A stretch of 64,000 bases of DNA, taken from NCBI GenBank assembly GCA_938007965.1, contig CALLMH010000002.1, positions 1-64,000 of the forward strand, in the 5' to 3' direction. Source of the stretch: an uncultured Saprospiraceae bacterium (GTDB lineage Bacteria; Bacteroidota; Bacteroidia; Chitinophagales; Saprospiraceae). The notes below the pieces were generated by a model. It saw only the letters and a program-made list of their open reading frames with translations. It had not been told where the DNA came from and made no database searches. Shown one piece after another: positions 17,719 through 26,066 of the stretch; the stretch's first letter is position 1; every line of letters begins with the position of its first letter. The position numbers and the translations under genes are program-made.

Positions 17719-19152
17719 TTACGTACTTGACTGAAAATTGACAAATACTTCATTGCCCATTCTAGGAGGGATAGAGTCCGTACACTCTTCAATGCTTATC
17801 GAATCAAAATATTCTGAGAATAGTCCCCTGTAATCATTAGCATTGCCACCAAAAGGGGGACCAGTAAATGGGAAAATGACATCAAACATAAGGCCCACTA
17901 GTCGACCGCCGGGATTGATGAGTGACTTCATTTTTCTTGCATAAGTAGATCTCAAGGAAGGATCTATTGCGCAGAAGAAAGTCTGTTCAATTATCAGATC
18001 AAATTTTCCTTCAAGATCAAAAAAGTTACCTTGTATTAAGTGATCATCAGAGAATGATGGACATCTTTTTTTGAGATTTTGCAATGGCGCGGCTGATAGA
18101 TCGCAAACGGTCACATCGGTAAAACCACTATTGTGCAGATATTCTGCTTCATATGCATTGCCAGCACCTGGTATTAGAATTGATATAGACTTGTCTGTTA
18201 GCGTATCAATATATTTTTTTATTGGCGGTGTGATATGGCCTACGTCCCATCCTGACAATTGATTTTCATATCTAGATGTCCAGTATTTTTCTGATAAGAA
18301 ATCAGTCTCCTCGATTTTTGTACTCTCAGGTACGAATAGTGGAGTGATGTATTCACCTTTCTTGACGGAAGGATGATTTTCGAATAGATGGTGTACAGCT
18401 GCTCTCCCTTCTTCTCCAATGTTAGCTGAGAATTCATTGACGTACAATTCGATATGTGACCGCATAACGTCAATATTCATTTCTTGTGCATTATTCTTTA
18501 TATACTCATTGCCAGATTGAGGATTGGCCAGGGCATATGCTACACTTCTTGCGATTACTCTGTCGATTTTCTGTTTCATTTCGATCGTGAACCTTCTCCT
18601 AGTTACTATGCCTCCAAGTGGTATCGGAAACCCTGTTTTCTCCTCCCAGTATTCCCCTAGATCTTTAATCTGTACTAAGCCTTTGTCTTGAAATGTGAAT
18701 CGATTTTCATGGATGATGACTCCAGCCTCTGATTGTTCTTTAAGTACTGAGGATTCTACTTCGGAGAAGATCATTTCAGACTTCTTGGTAAGATTCGGAT
18801 AAGCATAAGAAAGAAGAAAATTTGCAGTTGTGTTTTTTCCTGGTATCGCGATTATTGCATTCGATAATTCGTCAGGGGATTTAGATTTTTTGGCGATCAG
18901 GAGTGGACCACATTTCCGACCTAATGCCGAACCAGAATTCAATAACTGATACGTATTCGTGAGATTCGTATAGGCATTGAAACTTAGTTTAGTGATGTCA
19001 TATTTATCATCGAAAGCCGACTTGTTGAGCTCCTCTACATCCGCAAGGTGTATATCAAATCGTAATCCTTCAGTATCAATCCTGCCCGAAACGATGGGCT
19101 CAAACATAAATGTATCATTGGGGCATGGAGAATATGCAAAGGTTAATTTCAT
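17719..19152 (-). CDS. mqnD: MqnD (1,4-dihydroxy-6-naphthoate synthase) fused to a TPMT-like methyltransferase
   Basis: 477 residues. Residues 1-275 match MqnD of the futalosine menaquinone pathway: Tyr-Ser-Pro-Cys-Pro-Asn-Asp-Thr-Phe at 7-15, and Gly-Val-Ile-Ile-His148 with the likely catalytic histidine. MqnD releases 1,4-dihydroxy-6-naphthoate from cyclic dehypoxanthine futalosine. Residues 288-477 are a second domain: Tyr-Trp-Thr-Ser-Arg-Tyr, then Gly-Trp-Asp-Val-Gly, and the SAM-binding motif Ile-Pro-Gly-Ala-Gly-Asn-Ala-Tyr-Glu-Ala at 327-336. This is typical of thiopurine S-methyltransferase-like enzymes. The linker is only about 12 residues and the frame is continuous. MqnD is normally a stand-alone protein of about 280 residues, so the fusion is unusual. 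Confidence 0.88.
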   Translation of the reverse strand: MKLTFAYSPCPNDTFMFEPIVSGRIDTEGLRFDIHLADVEELNKSAFDDKYDITKLSFNAYTNLTNTYQLLNSGSALGRKCGPLLIAKKSKSPDELSNAIIAIPGKNTTANFLLSYAYPNLTKKSEMIFSEVESSVLKEQSEAGVIIHENRFTFQDKGLVQIKDLGEYWEEKTGFPIPLGGIVTRRRFTIEMKQKIDRVIARSVAYALANPQSGNEYIKNNAQEMNIDVMRSHIELYVNEFSANIGEEGRAAVHHLFENHPSVKKGEYITPLFVPESTKIEETDFLSEKYWTSRYENQLSGWDVGHITPPIKKYIDTLTDKSISILIPGAGNAYEAEYLHNSGFTDVTVCDLSAAPLQNLKKRCPSFSDDHLIQGNFFDLEGKFDLIIEQTFFCAIDPSLRSTYARKMKSLINPGGRLVGLMFDVIFPFTGPPFGGNANDYRGLFSEYFDSISIEECTDSIPPRMGNEVFVNFQSST

Positions 19153-19366
19153 TTGTTTATTTTTTTGACTGTTGTGGTTGCGGAGTGTTTTTTGAGTGTT
19201 TGTTTCAGGGGAGCAATTTTGTTTGTAAAAATCCCTCTAAAGAAAACGGAATGTAGTCTAAGTTGTTTAATTCGTTATTTTTGTGCTTATATATCGCAAA
19301 TATCTTCACGATGAAACTTTATCATCGATATAATTGCTGATATTGGAGATCTAAGATCGTATAATT

Positions 19367-20065
19367 ATGGCGTACAAGAGAAAAAGAAAAGAGACGGAGA
19401 TTGAGATTATCTATGAGGATAATCATTTTATAGCCGTGAATAAACCAGCGGGTGTACTTGTACACGGTGACGAAACGGGAGATGAGACACTGGTAAGTGC
19501 GATCAAAGAGTATATCAAAATAGAATATAACAAGCCAGGGGAAGTTTTTCTAGGTGTGATACATAGGATCGATAGGCCAGTGAGTGGTGTGGTTTTGTTT
19601 GCTCGGACGAGTAAGGGGCTGACGAGGATGAATAAATTATTCCAAGAAAGGAAGGTGTCTAAGTCATACTTGGCCATTGTGAATAAAAAGCCAGAACCTC
19701 TAGATGGAAAGATCGAAAACTTCTTATCCAAAGATAATGCGAAGAACAAAGCTCATGTACATACTTCTTCTAAGAAAGGTGGGAAGAAATCCATAACAGA
19801 ATATTCTCTATTGGCGGGTCTCAACGGATATTATTTCTTGAAAGTAAATCCTATAACTGGTCGCTCTCATCAAATTAGAGTTCATCTTGCTTGGAATGGG
19901 ACACCTATCGTCGGTGATTTGAAGTACGGATATTCGAGACCCAATCAGAATAGATCAATCTGTCTGCACTGTCAGTCCCTCAGTTTTGAACATCCAGTTA
20001 CAGGTAAAAAAATGGTCCTTACGGCGGATATGCCTACTAAAGAATATTGGAGTTTCTTCGTTTAG
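19367..20065 (+). CDS. RluA-family RNA pseudouridine synthase
   Basis: 232 residues. The catalytic motif His-Arg-Ile-Asp69-Arg-Pro-Val-Ser-Gly and the later Gly-Arg-Ser-His-Gln-Ile-Arg-Val-His are both intact. There is no S4 domain at the N-terminus, as in the short RluA/RluC-like group. It converts specific uridines in rRNA or tRNA to pseudouridine; the target cannot be told from sequence. It is transcribed convergently with the S1-domain gene downstream, 27 bases apart. Confidence 0.92.
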   Translation: MAYKRKRKETEIEIIYEDNHFIAVNKPAGVLVHGDETGDETLVSAIKEYIKIEYNKPGEVFLGVIHRIDRPVSGVVLFARTSKGLTRMNKLFQERKVSKSYLAIVNKKPEPLDGKIENFLSKDNAKNKAHVHTSSKKGGKKSITEYSLLAGLNGYYFLKVNPITGRSHQIRVHLAWNGTPIVGDLKYGYSRPNQNRSICLHCQSLSFEHPVTGKKMVLTADMPTKEYWSFFV

Positions 20066-20092
20066 ATTTTTGAAAAAGATAAATCTAGGGCT

Positions 20093-20965
20093 CTAAGACT
20101 CATCAGCGTATTCGTCTCTATTTGATGATTCTTCGGAGTCGATGATTGATATTTCTCCATCTCCGAGTATTATTTTTTTCTCCTTATATAGTTTGCCTAC
20201 AGCTTTTTTGAATACTTTCTTACTGACACCGAATTCTCTGTAGATGTCTTTTGGATCGGATTTGTCATGTAGTCCTACACTTTTATGTTCTTCTAGATAG
20301 TCTAATAGTTCGTCAGAGAAGTCTGTGACACCTCCATAACCTTCTTCTTGCAGCGTAAGGTCGATTTTTTTATCGTCTCGAATTTTTTTGATGAATGCCG
20401 ATATTTTATCTCCTATTCTCAGATCAGAATATACTTCATTCTCATAGAGCATGCCGAGACACTTATTTTCTATTATACATAAGTAACCACTTGGCGTACG
20501 CCGATATACGAGTGCTTTGACTTTTTCTTTCTCACGAAAACTACTAGAGTCGTGTTCTATATAATCTTCTATTTTAGTAGATCCAGTGATCCTGTTTGAC
20601 AGTTCATCTATGTAGACATATACGACGTAGAACCGCCCTTCTCTCAGTTCCGTCTTCTGCTCTCTAAATGGTACGAATAGATTCTTCACCAGCCCCCAAT
20701 CTACGAATGCACCATGATCGCTGATTGCTACCGCTTCCATATATGCGCATTCTCCGACTTCTGCAAGCACCTCCTCTGTAGTAGCCACGAATCTCTCCTC
20801 ACCATCAAGATGGACAAATACATCAATCTCATCGCCCTCCTCGTAGTCCTCAGGTACGTACTTTATAGGAACCAGAATCTCACCGAATTCTTCGCCATCC
20901 ACATACGCACCAAAATCAGTAAATCTATTGATTTTTAAAAAATTGTATTTGCCTAATTCTGCCAT
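20093..20965 (-). CDS. S1-domain RNA-binding protein, CvfB-like
   Basis: 290 residues. Three successive S1-like OB domains are visible, with Phe-Gly-Ala-Tyr-Val at about 18-22, His-Gly-Ala-Phe-Val-Asp-Trp at about 83-89 and a third at about 140-205. They are followed by a winged-helix-like C-terminus (Phe-Gly-Val-Ser-Lys-Lys-Val-Phe-Lys-Lys-Ala). This is the order of the CvfB/YitL family, which binds RNA. The last 20 residues are acidic. Confidence 0.88.
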   Translation of the reverse strand: MAELGKYNFLKINRFTDFGAYVDGEEFGEILVPIKYVPEDYEEGDEIDVFVHLDGEERFVATTEEVLAEVGECAYMEAVAISDHGAFVDWGLVKNLFVPFREQKTELREGRFYVVYVYIDELSNRITGSTKIEDYIEHDSSSFREKEKVKALVYRRTPSGYLCIIENKCLGMLYENEVYSDLRIGDKISAFIKKIRDDKKIDLTLQEEGYGGVTDFSDELLDYLEEHKSVGLHDKSDPKDIYREFGVSKKVFKKAVGKLYKEKKIILGDGEISIIDSEESSNRDEYADES

Positions 20966-21470
20966 ATTTATAATGTATTGCCTATGATGTAAGTGCCCTA
21001 TGTCTCATTGTAATATCTCCGCGCTCATGGTTGGATATTACTTAGACACCAATAGAATACAATATTACGTAGATTATCTCCAAAATACTCATATTGTATG
21101 TGCGATTAGCCTAGATAATTATCTAGTAGCTTCTATTTACCGTATAAATATGCTAAATATCTATTTGGAGAATATAATTGTTGAAATGAGGAGCATTTGA
21201 GATTGTCGGTTTCAAAAAAAAATAACTATCGGTCAAAATCATACTGTGATATACAAGTCAAGCGGTCAGAGCGATGCAGCACAAATTGAGATTGATAGTA
21301 TAAATACTGAAAATCATCGAAACCGGTATCTTGAAAAGCAGCTCTTAAATATCAAAATGTTAATCTATTATTTCTTATCATTGCTACACAAACTACTAGG
21401 TAAATGAATGTCATAATTGATTGGTAGATAATAAAAGGGATGGTTCTAAAAGTCTAAATAAAATATACGA
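20966..21470. other. Intergenic, no gene seen
   Basis: About 500 AT-rich bases between divergent genes. The open frame 21000-21200 has no recognisable features and is probably chance. Promoters for both neighbours must lie here, but no strong TAnnTTTG box was found. Confidence 0.45.
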
Positions 21471-22610
21471 ATGAAAAACATATTAATTCTAGTACTATCT
21501 GTATTTGCTGTGGCATGTAAGCCCACAGCCTCTGAAAAAAAATCAATGAATCATCCTACCGCTCCCACTGCATTTTACGTAGGTACATATACAAATGTAG
21601 ACTCCCCTCAAGAAGGCAAAAGTCAGGGGATTTATAAATACACTATAGATAATGATGGGAAGTTGGGTCGAGTTGGCCTTGCAGCTGAGGCAGACAATCC
21701 ATCTTTTTTGGCGATGTCTTTTGATGGGAAATATGTAGTAGCAGCCAGTGAGACAGACGCTCATGAAGGCATGGGTACAGTCAATTCTTATGAAATCGTA
21801 GGAGATAAGTTGAATAAAAAAAGCAGCAGTAGCTCGGGCGGAGCTCACCCGTGTCACGTCGCTATCAATAGAGATGGGCAGATCGTAGTAGCTAATTATA
21901 CCGGAGGTAATGTAGGTTTGCTTGCGATGAGTAAGAAAGGGACCCTATCAGAATTGCTAGATGTACAGCAACATACAGGACATGGTACACACCAAAGACA
22001 AGAGGCTCCCCATGCACATTCGTCATGGTTTCGACCTGATGATAGCGGGGTGATATCTGTAGACTTAGGAACTAATGAACTCATATCTTCGAGAGTAGAA
22101 GGGAATAAATTTGTAAAAGATAAAATATCAAAACTACAAATGAAAGCCGAAGCTGGTCCGAGGCATATCGTCTTTCATCCTGATGGGAAGTCTCTATATG
22201 TGCTCAATGAATTAGACAATACGGTCGGATTGGTAAAAATTGCGGAGGATGGTGATTTGCAGTTGGGTGAAACGGTATCAATGCTACCCAATGATTTTAC
22301 AGAATTCAGCAAAGGAGCTGATATTCATATTTCTGAGGATGGGCGGTTTTTATATGCTTCTAATCGAGGGCATGATAGTATTGTTATTTTTGCAGTTAAT
22401 GGAGCAACTGGCACATTGAAGCATATAACTACGGAGTCTACGAGAGGCATCGGTCCGAGAAATTTTCAATTGGCTGTAAATGATAGATTTCTAGTAGTCG
22501 CAAATGAAAAAAGCAATAGTATTGTCAGTTTCACCAGAGACAGTAAGACGGGCTTATTGAGTCTTGTAGATAAGATAGATGCACCTACACCAGTCAGTCT
22601 TCTGTTTTAG
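21471..22610 (+). CDS. Lipoprotein lactonase, 6-phosphogluconolactonase (YbhE) family
   Basis: 379 residues. The signal peptide ends in the lipobox Ala-Val-Ala-Cys16, so the protein should be a lipoprotein in the periplasm or at the outer membrane. The rest is a seven-bladed beta-propeller typical of the lactonase_7 family, with repeated Ile-Tyr-Lys-Tyr, Gly-Pro-Arg-His-Ile-Val-Phe-His-Pro-Asp-Gly and Leu-Tyr-Ala-Ser-Asn-Arg-Gly-His-Asp segments. The export signal argues against a role in cytoplasmic sugar phosphate metabolism, so the true lactone substrate is open. It is followed 26 bases later by the RidA-family gene. Confidence 0.88.
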   Translation: MKNILILVLSVFAVACKPTASEKKSMNHPTAPTAFYVGTYTNVDSPQEGKSQGIYKYTIDNDGKLGRVGLAAEADNPSFLAMSFDGKYVVAASETDAHEGMGTVNSYEIVGDKLNKKSSSSSGGAHPCHVAINRDGQIVVANYTGGNVGLLAMSKKGTLSELLDVQQHTGHGTHQRQEAPHAHSSWFRPDDSGVISVDLGTNELISSRVEGNKFVKDKISKLQMKAEAGPRHIVFHPDGKSLYVLNELDNTVGLVKIAEDGDLQLGETVSMLPNDFTEFSKGADIHISEDGRFLYASNRGHDSIVIFAVNGATGTLKHITTESTRGIGPRNFQLAVNDRFLVVANEKSNSIVSFTRDSKTGLLSLVDKIDAPTPVSLLF

Positions 22611-22636
22611 ATATTCATCAATAAAAATAATAAAGT

Positions 22637-23059
22637 ATGAGTAAGGATTCTAAAGTTATAGAAGGAAAAGCAAAACCAAGGGGCAAGTACCCTCATTATA
22701 AACGGGTTGGAGATTTTATATACGTGTCAGGAGCGAGTTCTAGACGGAGTGATAATACTTTTGCAGGAGTCCATGTAGATGAGATGGGCACGACCGATCT
22801 TGATATAAGAGCTCAAACTGCCGCCGTGCTAGATAATATTAATGATATTCTCAAAGAGGCCGGAGCATCTATAGCGGATGTAATAGATGTGACAACATTC
22901 TTAGTGAATATGAATGACTTTGGAGGATACAATGAGACCTACGGAAAATACTTTGATTATAACGGACCTACACGGACTACTGTAGCCGTGCACCAATTGC
23001 CACATCCGCATCTCCTTATAGAAATAAAAGCTATCGCATACAGACCACTTAAAGGCTAA
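22637..23059 (+). CDS. RidA-family deaminase, 2-aminomuconate deaminase-like
   Basis: 140 residues. The protein has the family core (Asp-Phe-Ile-Tyr-Val-Ser-Gly, Ala-Gln-Thr-Ala-Ala-Val-Leu-Asp-Asn-Ile, Thr-Arg-Thr-Thr-Val-Ala-Val). It also has the extra segments Ser-Ser-Arg-Arg-Ser-Asp-Asn-Thr and Gln-Leu-Pro-His-Pro-His-Leu-Leu, which I associate with 2-aminomuconate deaminases of tryptophan or aminophenol breakdown. No other kynurenine-pathway gene is in the window. The short gap suggests cotranscription with the lactonase. Confidence 0.85.
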   Translation: MSKDSKVIEGKAKPRGKYPHYKRVGDFIYVSGASSRRSDNTFAGVHVDEMGTTDLDIRAQTAAVLDNINDILKEAGASIADVIDVTTFLVNMNDFGGYNETYGKYFDYNGPTRTTVAVHQLPHPHLLIEIKAIAYRPLKG

Positions 23060-23357
23060 TCCCTAAATTGGAGTGATGGAATTGATAGCGTATGGTTAAA
23101 ATAAAAATAATCGCGGGCTATAATTACAAAAGAAACACTGGTTAATCTTTATTGAGATTTCTATTTACGCTTTTAGCGAGCGTGTTTGTAAAGCTTTTCA
23201 TCTTATTCATTCAGTAATAAAGGGTAGATATTTAAGGTGTAAATCAATCCCTACTTGATCTGAAGCATACCAAATGCAAAATCATAATATACATGTGCTA
23301 GAAATCAGGGTACAAAGTAGAAATGCGGAGATGATTAAAAGAGAAATAGTAGTAATG
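23060..23357. other. Intergenic before candidate cassette array
   Basis: About 300 bases without a gene. No attI-like site or integrase promoter was recognised, although one could be missed by eye. Confidence 0.4.
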
Positions 23358-23416
23358 GCATAACAGAAATATGTGGAACTTTGGTAACTTTAGTTCTGTA
23401 TATTTATGAGTTAGGA
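23358..23416 (+). other. Candidate integron attC site 1
   Basis: A 59-base site. The left core is GCATAAC (23358-23364; six of seven to RYYYAAC) and the right core is GTTAGGA (23410-23416; six of seven to GTTRRRY). Between them, 15-base arms (23365-23379 and 23393-23407) pair with a single mismatch and three G-T pairs around a 13-base loop. The next gene starts 38 bases later. The layout and size fit attC. The call rests on shape and core boxes only. Confidence 0.55.
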
Positions 23417-23454
23417 GCAAGTATGAACACAAAATCAAATGCATTAGAAGAAGA

Positions 23455-23946
23455 ATGAAGTATTCAATTGTAGCACTACTAATTTTTATAACTTTAAGCT
23501 GTAAGCATTCAGATGTCAATCAACTTGAAAGGGCGAGAATTGAAGAATCGATTATGAGTTCGCAATTAATTAACCATTTAGACGACTTAATAGAAAGTCA
23601 AGATAGTCTCTCTAAGGTTGATTCTAGGTTTAGCAAACATAATTCATATTGGATTCTATTCAGCGAAAATGAGGAAAAATGCTTTGTAAGAATTCTAGCA
23701 AATTTAAACTTTTACCAAAAAGACAATATGGATGCGTTTCTAAAATATAGGGAAAAAACTATTACATTTTACAACACAAAATCAAAATGTAACGAAAATA
23801 TTATTGATGTTTCTAGGATAAATACTATGGAAGGTGAAATTGAAAATATTGTTGACTATAACGATGCAATAGTTCCTCCACATGAACCTAAAACTATGTT
23901 GTTTGAAGTAAAAGAAAACGGTGTTTTAGTGAGAAGTAAACTCTAA
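23455..23946 (+). CDS. Hypothetical lipoprotein (candidate cassette gene)
   Basis: 163 residues. The signal peptide ends in Leu-Ser-Cys-Lys, a lipobox. The rest is charged, alpha/beta mixed and without a known domain. Codon use and base content look more AT-rich than in the flanking housekeeping genes (judged by eye). It lies between two attC-like sites. Confidence 0.6.
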   Translation: MKYSIVALLIFITLSCKHSDVNQLERARIEESIMSSQLINHLDDLIESQDSLSKVDSRFSKHNSYWILFSENEEKCFVRILANLNFYQKDNMDAFLKYREKTITFYNTKSKCNENIIDVSRINTMEGEIENIVDYNDAIVPPHEPKTMLFEVKENGVLVRSKL

Positions 23947-23967
23947 CCAAATGAAAAAATGACCAGC

Positions 23968-24034
23968 TCCTAACATTGAGTATAATGGAAGACTTGCTAT
24001 CGCTGCGTCCTCCATATACTCTTGGACGTTATGA
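23968..24034 (+). other. Candidate integron attC site 2
   Basis: A 67-base site. TCCTAAC (23968-23974) and GTTATGA (24028-24034) are the outer boxes. Arms 23978-23993 and 24007-24021 pair almost completely, with one unpaired A and one mismatch, around a 13-base loop. It starts 22 bases after one stop codon and ends 9 bases before the next start codon, as expected for a cassette junction. The bases after the right box (GAGCAAG) repeat those after site 1. Confidence 0.6.
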
Positions 24035-24043
24035 GCAAGCACG

Positions 24044-24838
24044 ATGAATAAAAAAAGTTATCACAAAAAATCAGAGAAAAGAATAGTTCTAAGTATTTGG
24101 CAAACTTTAGGACACTATTCATTTATGCTTGTACCATTAATGTTTCCTGCATTTGAATTGTTTTACAAATTGAGTGGAAAAACTGCGATAAATACATTTT
24201 CAAATACGGCCAATATTTTATTCGTTTTAGCAGGTTTAACAATTGGTTTCTTCAAATGGCGAGAACTCTACTACTATGAATTAGATGTTTCAAGAACTGA
24301 TAGTGAATTTGAAAATGCAGTTTTAGCTACTGCGAACAAACTAAATTGGAGAATTAACTCTTTCGAAAACAATAAAGCTGATGCAACTGGATATAATCCA
24401 TGGAAAAGTAGAGATTTTCAATCTATCAAAATCGAACGATTAAAGAGCAAGGTCATGATTAATAGCATGATTGAACCAGATTTCATTTCTGTACCGGACT
24501 TTTTTGGAATAAATAGAACAAACAGAAATACTTTCTTTCAGTATTACGACAACTCAAATAAAATCGAAAATTTAAATGAAAAAGTAATTCAACAACTCAA
24601 AGACGCAGAAGAGAAGGTCGAAAATGAACCCGAATGGAATCTAAAAAATACTTTAAAAAGAATAATAGCTTATATCTTTAGTTTCGGCTTTTGGGCACTT
24701 GGAATAGCAATATGGAAGCACGAAGGATCAATAATTGCTCTAATTTTCTTTGGCTTAATTGGATCAAGTTATATACTATTTGATGTTTACGTAATGTGGG
24801 TAAAAAGAAGAAGAAAGCCAGCTCATAACAATCGATGA
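24044..24838 (+). CDS. Hypothetical membrane protein (candidate cassette gene)
   Basis: 264 residues. Two hydrophobic segments lie near the N-terminus (about 22-42 and 55-72) and two near the C-terminus (about 210-228 and 232-252). A soluble central region with Trp-Arg-Ile-Asn and Trp-Lys-Ser-Arg lies between them and is probably cytoplasmic. No family is recognised. The stop codon lies inside the next attC-like site. Confidence 0.6.
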   Translation: MNKKSYHKKSEKRIVLSIWQTLGHYSFMLVPLMFPAFELFYKLSGKTAINTFSNTANILFVLAGLTIGFFKWRELYYYELDVSRTDSEFENAVLATANKLNWRINSFENNKADATGYNPWKSRDFQSIKIERLKSKVMINSMIEPDFISVPDFFGINRTNRNTFFQYYDNSNKIENLNEKVIQQLKDAEEKVENEPEWNLKNTLKRIIAYIFSFGFWALGIAIWKHEGSIIALIFFGLIGSSYILFDVYVMWVKRRRKPAHNNR

Positions 24839-24887
24839 CGACGATCATAGGCTATCGCCTACGCCGCGTATTGCCGATCCGTTGAAC
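24823..24887 (+). other. Candidate integron attC site 3 (weaker)
   Basis: Right box GTTGAAC (24881-24887) is a full match to GTTRRRY; left box TCATAAC (24823-24829) matches five of seven. The stem is interrupted: ATCG/CGAT next to the boxes, a broken middle, then TAGGC/GCCTA around the loop TATC. It overlaps the end of the preceding gene, as attC sites often do. Confidence 0.4.
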
Positions 24888-25180
24888 ATCCCCAATCTAT
24901 GTCCTGCAATTGCAATCGAGCAGAAAGTATCATCAAGCAATGCACGGTCTACAATAAATTAAAATCGAAATCTCCTTATCAGCTGATAAGCGGGACTGGA
25001 ATACCTATGTCCTAGATCATCAAAATCATGACCGAATCAATACCAATCAGCTATAATGCTGGCATCAAAGGTCAAAAATGCTCTAGAATGATAGTAGCTG
25101 AATCAAAATTCCTACCTATATTATGATCAAATTATGGACGTTACTAAATTAAATTCCCTATACAATCAAAAGTTGGCCAT
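24888..25180. other. Candidate cassette without a clear gene
   Basis: About 290 bases between attC-like sites. The only open frame (24899-25015, 38 codons) has no supporting feature. A perfect 16-base palindrome, CTTATCAGCTGATAAG, lies at 24975-24990. Confidence 0.4.
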
Positions 25181-25270
25181 GTCCAACTGAAATACAACAC
25201 AGTCTAATAGACATAGTAGCATCGAATTGGCTCTTGTGGTATACTATGATTGTATTCATTTGAGTTGTCA
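25181..25270 (+). other. Candidate integron attC site 4
   Basis: A 90-base site. Left box GTCCAAC is a full match to RYYYAAC. Arms AATACAA (25191-25197) and TTGTATT (25250-25256) are perfect, and the stem continues inward with mismatches and one extra base. The right box GTTGTCA is poor (four of seven). The site is clearly related over its whole length to 25785-25875. Confidence 0.5.
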
Positions 25271-25384
25271 GTCATTAAGAAAAAAAACAAAAAAGGAAGC
25301 GAAATTGATTAATTTTAACCAATAAATTTGATTAATCATATTTAGATGAAAAACATGATCAGAGTTAAAAGATAAAAAATTAAT

Positions 25385-25723
25385 ATGACTGATAAATTAC
25401 TACATAAAGAATTCATAGGAACAGTCCATTATTCAACCAATGATTCTGTGTTTTATGGAAAAATTGAAGGAATAAATGATCTTGTTACATTTGAAGGTGA
25501 GAATGTGCAAGACTTAAAAACATCCTTTGAAGAAGCTGTGGATGATTACATTGAACTCTGTGCAGAAATTGATAAAGAACCACTGAAGTCCTTTAAGGGG
25601 TCATTTAACGTCAGAATTACCCCGAAACTTCATTCAAAAGCTTTCAAATTTGCGTCGTTAAAAGGAACTTCTTTAAATCAATTAGTTTCAGAAGCGATTG
25701 AAGAAAAAATAGCCTCTCTATAA
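25385..25723 (+). CDS. Orphan HicB-family antitoxin
   Basis: 112 residues. The N-terminal partial RNase H-like fold (Tyr-Gly-Lys-Ile-Glu-Gly-Ile, Val-Thr-Phe-Glu-Gly, Phe-Glu-Glu-Ala-Val-Asp-Asp-Tyr) is followed by a ribbon-helix-helix C-terminus (Phe-Asn-Val-Arg-Ile, Ser-Leu-Asn-Gln-Leu-Val-Ser-Glu-Ala-Ile). Both belong to HicB antitoxins. No HicA-sized toxin frame was found on either side, so it would act as a free regulator, or its toxin has been lost. It is flanked by two closely related attC-like sites, a typical cassette position for such genes. Confidence 0.82.
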   Translation: MTDKLLHKEFIGTVHYSTNDSVFYGKIEGINDLVTFEGENVQDLKTSFEEAVDDYIELCAEIDKEPLKSFKGSFNVRITPKLHSKAFKFASLKGTSLNQLVSEAIEEKIASL

Positions 25724-25784
25724 CATTGAGCAAGATAAAATCTTCCTTTTAGTCAGACTCCATATACTATGCGCCGTTGACCAT

Positions 25785-25875
25785 ATCCAACTGCAATACA
25801 ATCACATTCTAATAGACACCGTAGCATCGAATTGGCTCTTGTGGGAGAATATGATTGTATTCCTTTGAGTTATGT
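25785..25875 (+). other. Candidate integron attC site 5
   Basis: A 91-base site. Left box ATCCAAC (25785-25791) is a full match to RYYYAAC; right box GTTATGT (25869-25875) matches six of seven. The 16-base arms (25795-25810 and 25846-25861) pair at 15 positions around a 35-base loop. It is the same family as 25181-25270, with a nearly identical loop. A half-formed site may precede it at 25718-25782. Confidence 0.6.
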
Positions 25876-25899
25876 TCGAGATAGACAAAAAATATATAT

Positions 25900-25923
25900 T
25901 GATGCTATCATATGATGGCATCA
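25900..25923. repeat. 24-base palindrome
   Basis: Two 12-base arms, TGATGCTATCAT and ATGATGGCATCA, adjoin directly and are complementary but for one position. It could be a protein binding site or a hairpin. It has no gene close downstream. Confidence 0.4.
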
Positions 25924-26066
25924 TGAAGTACGAGCACTGTGATGGAACTAGTCGCATCCTAAAACCAGAAAATGAATGAGCACTGAAGTAGTTCCAATGA
26001 TAATTTTAATGGGTACAAACAAATTTTCAAAACTCAGTACTTACTTTTTCATCCGATTTTTATACC

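Noticed and set aside
21000..21200. 66-codon open frame between divergent genes
   Set aside because: No ribosome binding site, domain or hydrophobic pattern; composition like the surrounding intergenic DNA.
24899..25015. 38-codon frame between attC-like sites
   Set aside because: Short, cysteine-containing but without start context or recognisable features; likely chance.
25718..25782. Further attC-like site right after the HicB gene
   Set aside because: The outer boxes (CTATAAC, GTTGACC) and a TAACATTGAG stretch shared with site 2 are present, but the arms between them do not pair well; it may be a decayed or recombined site.
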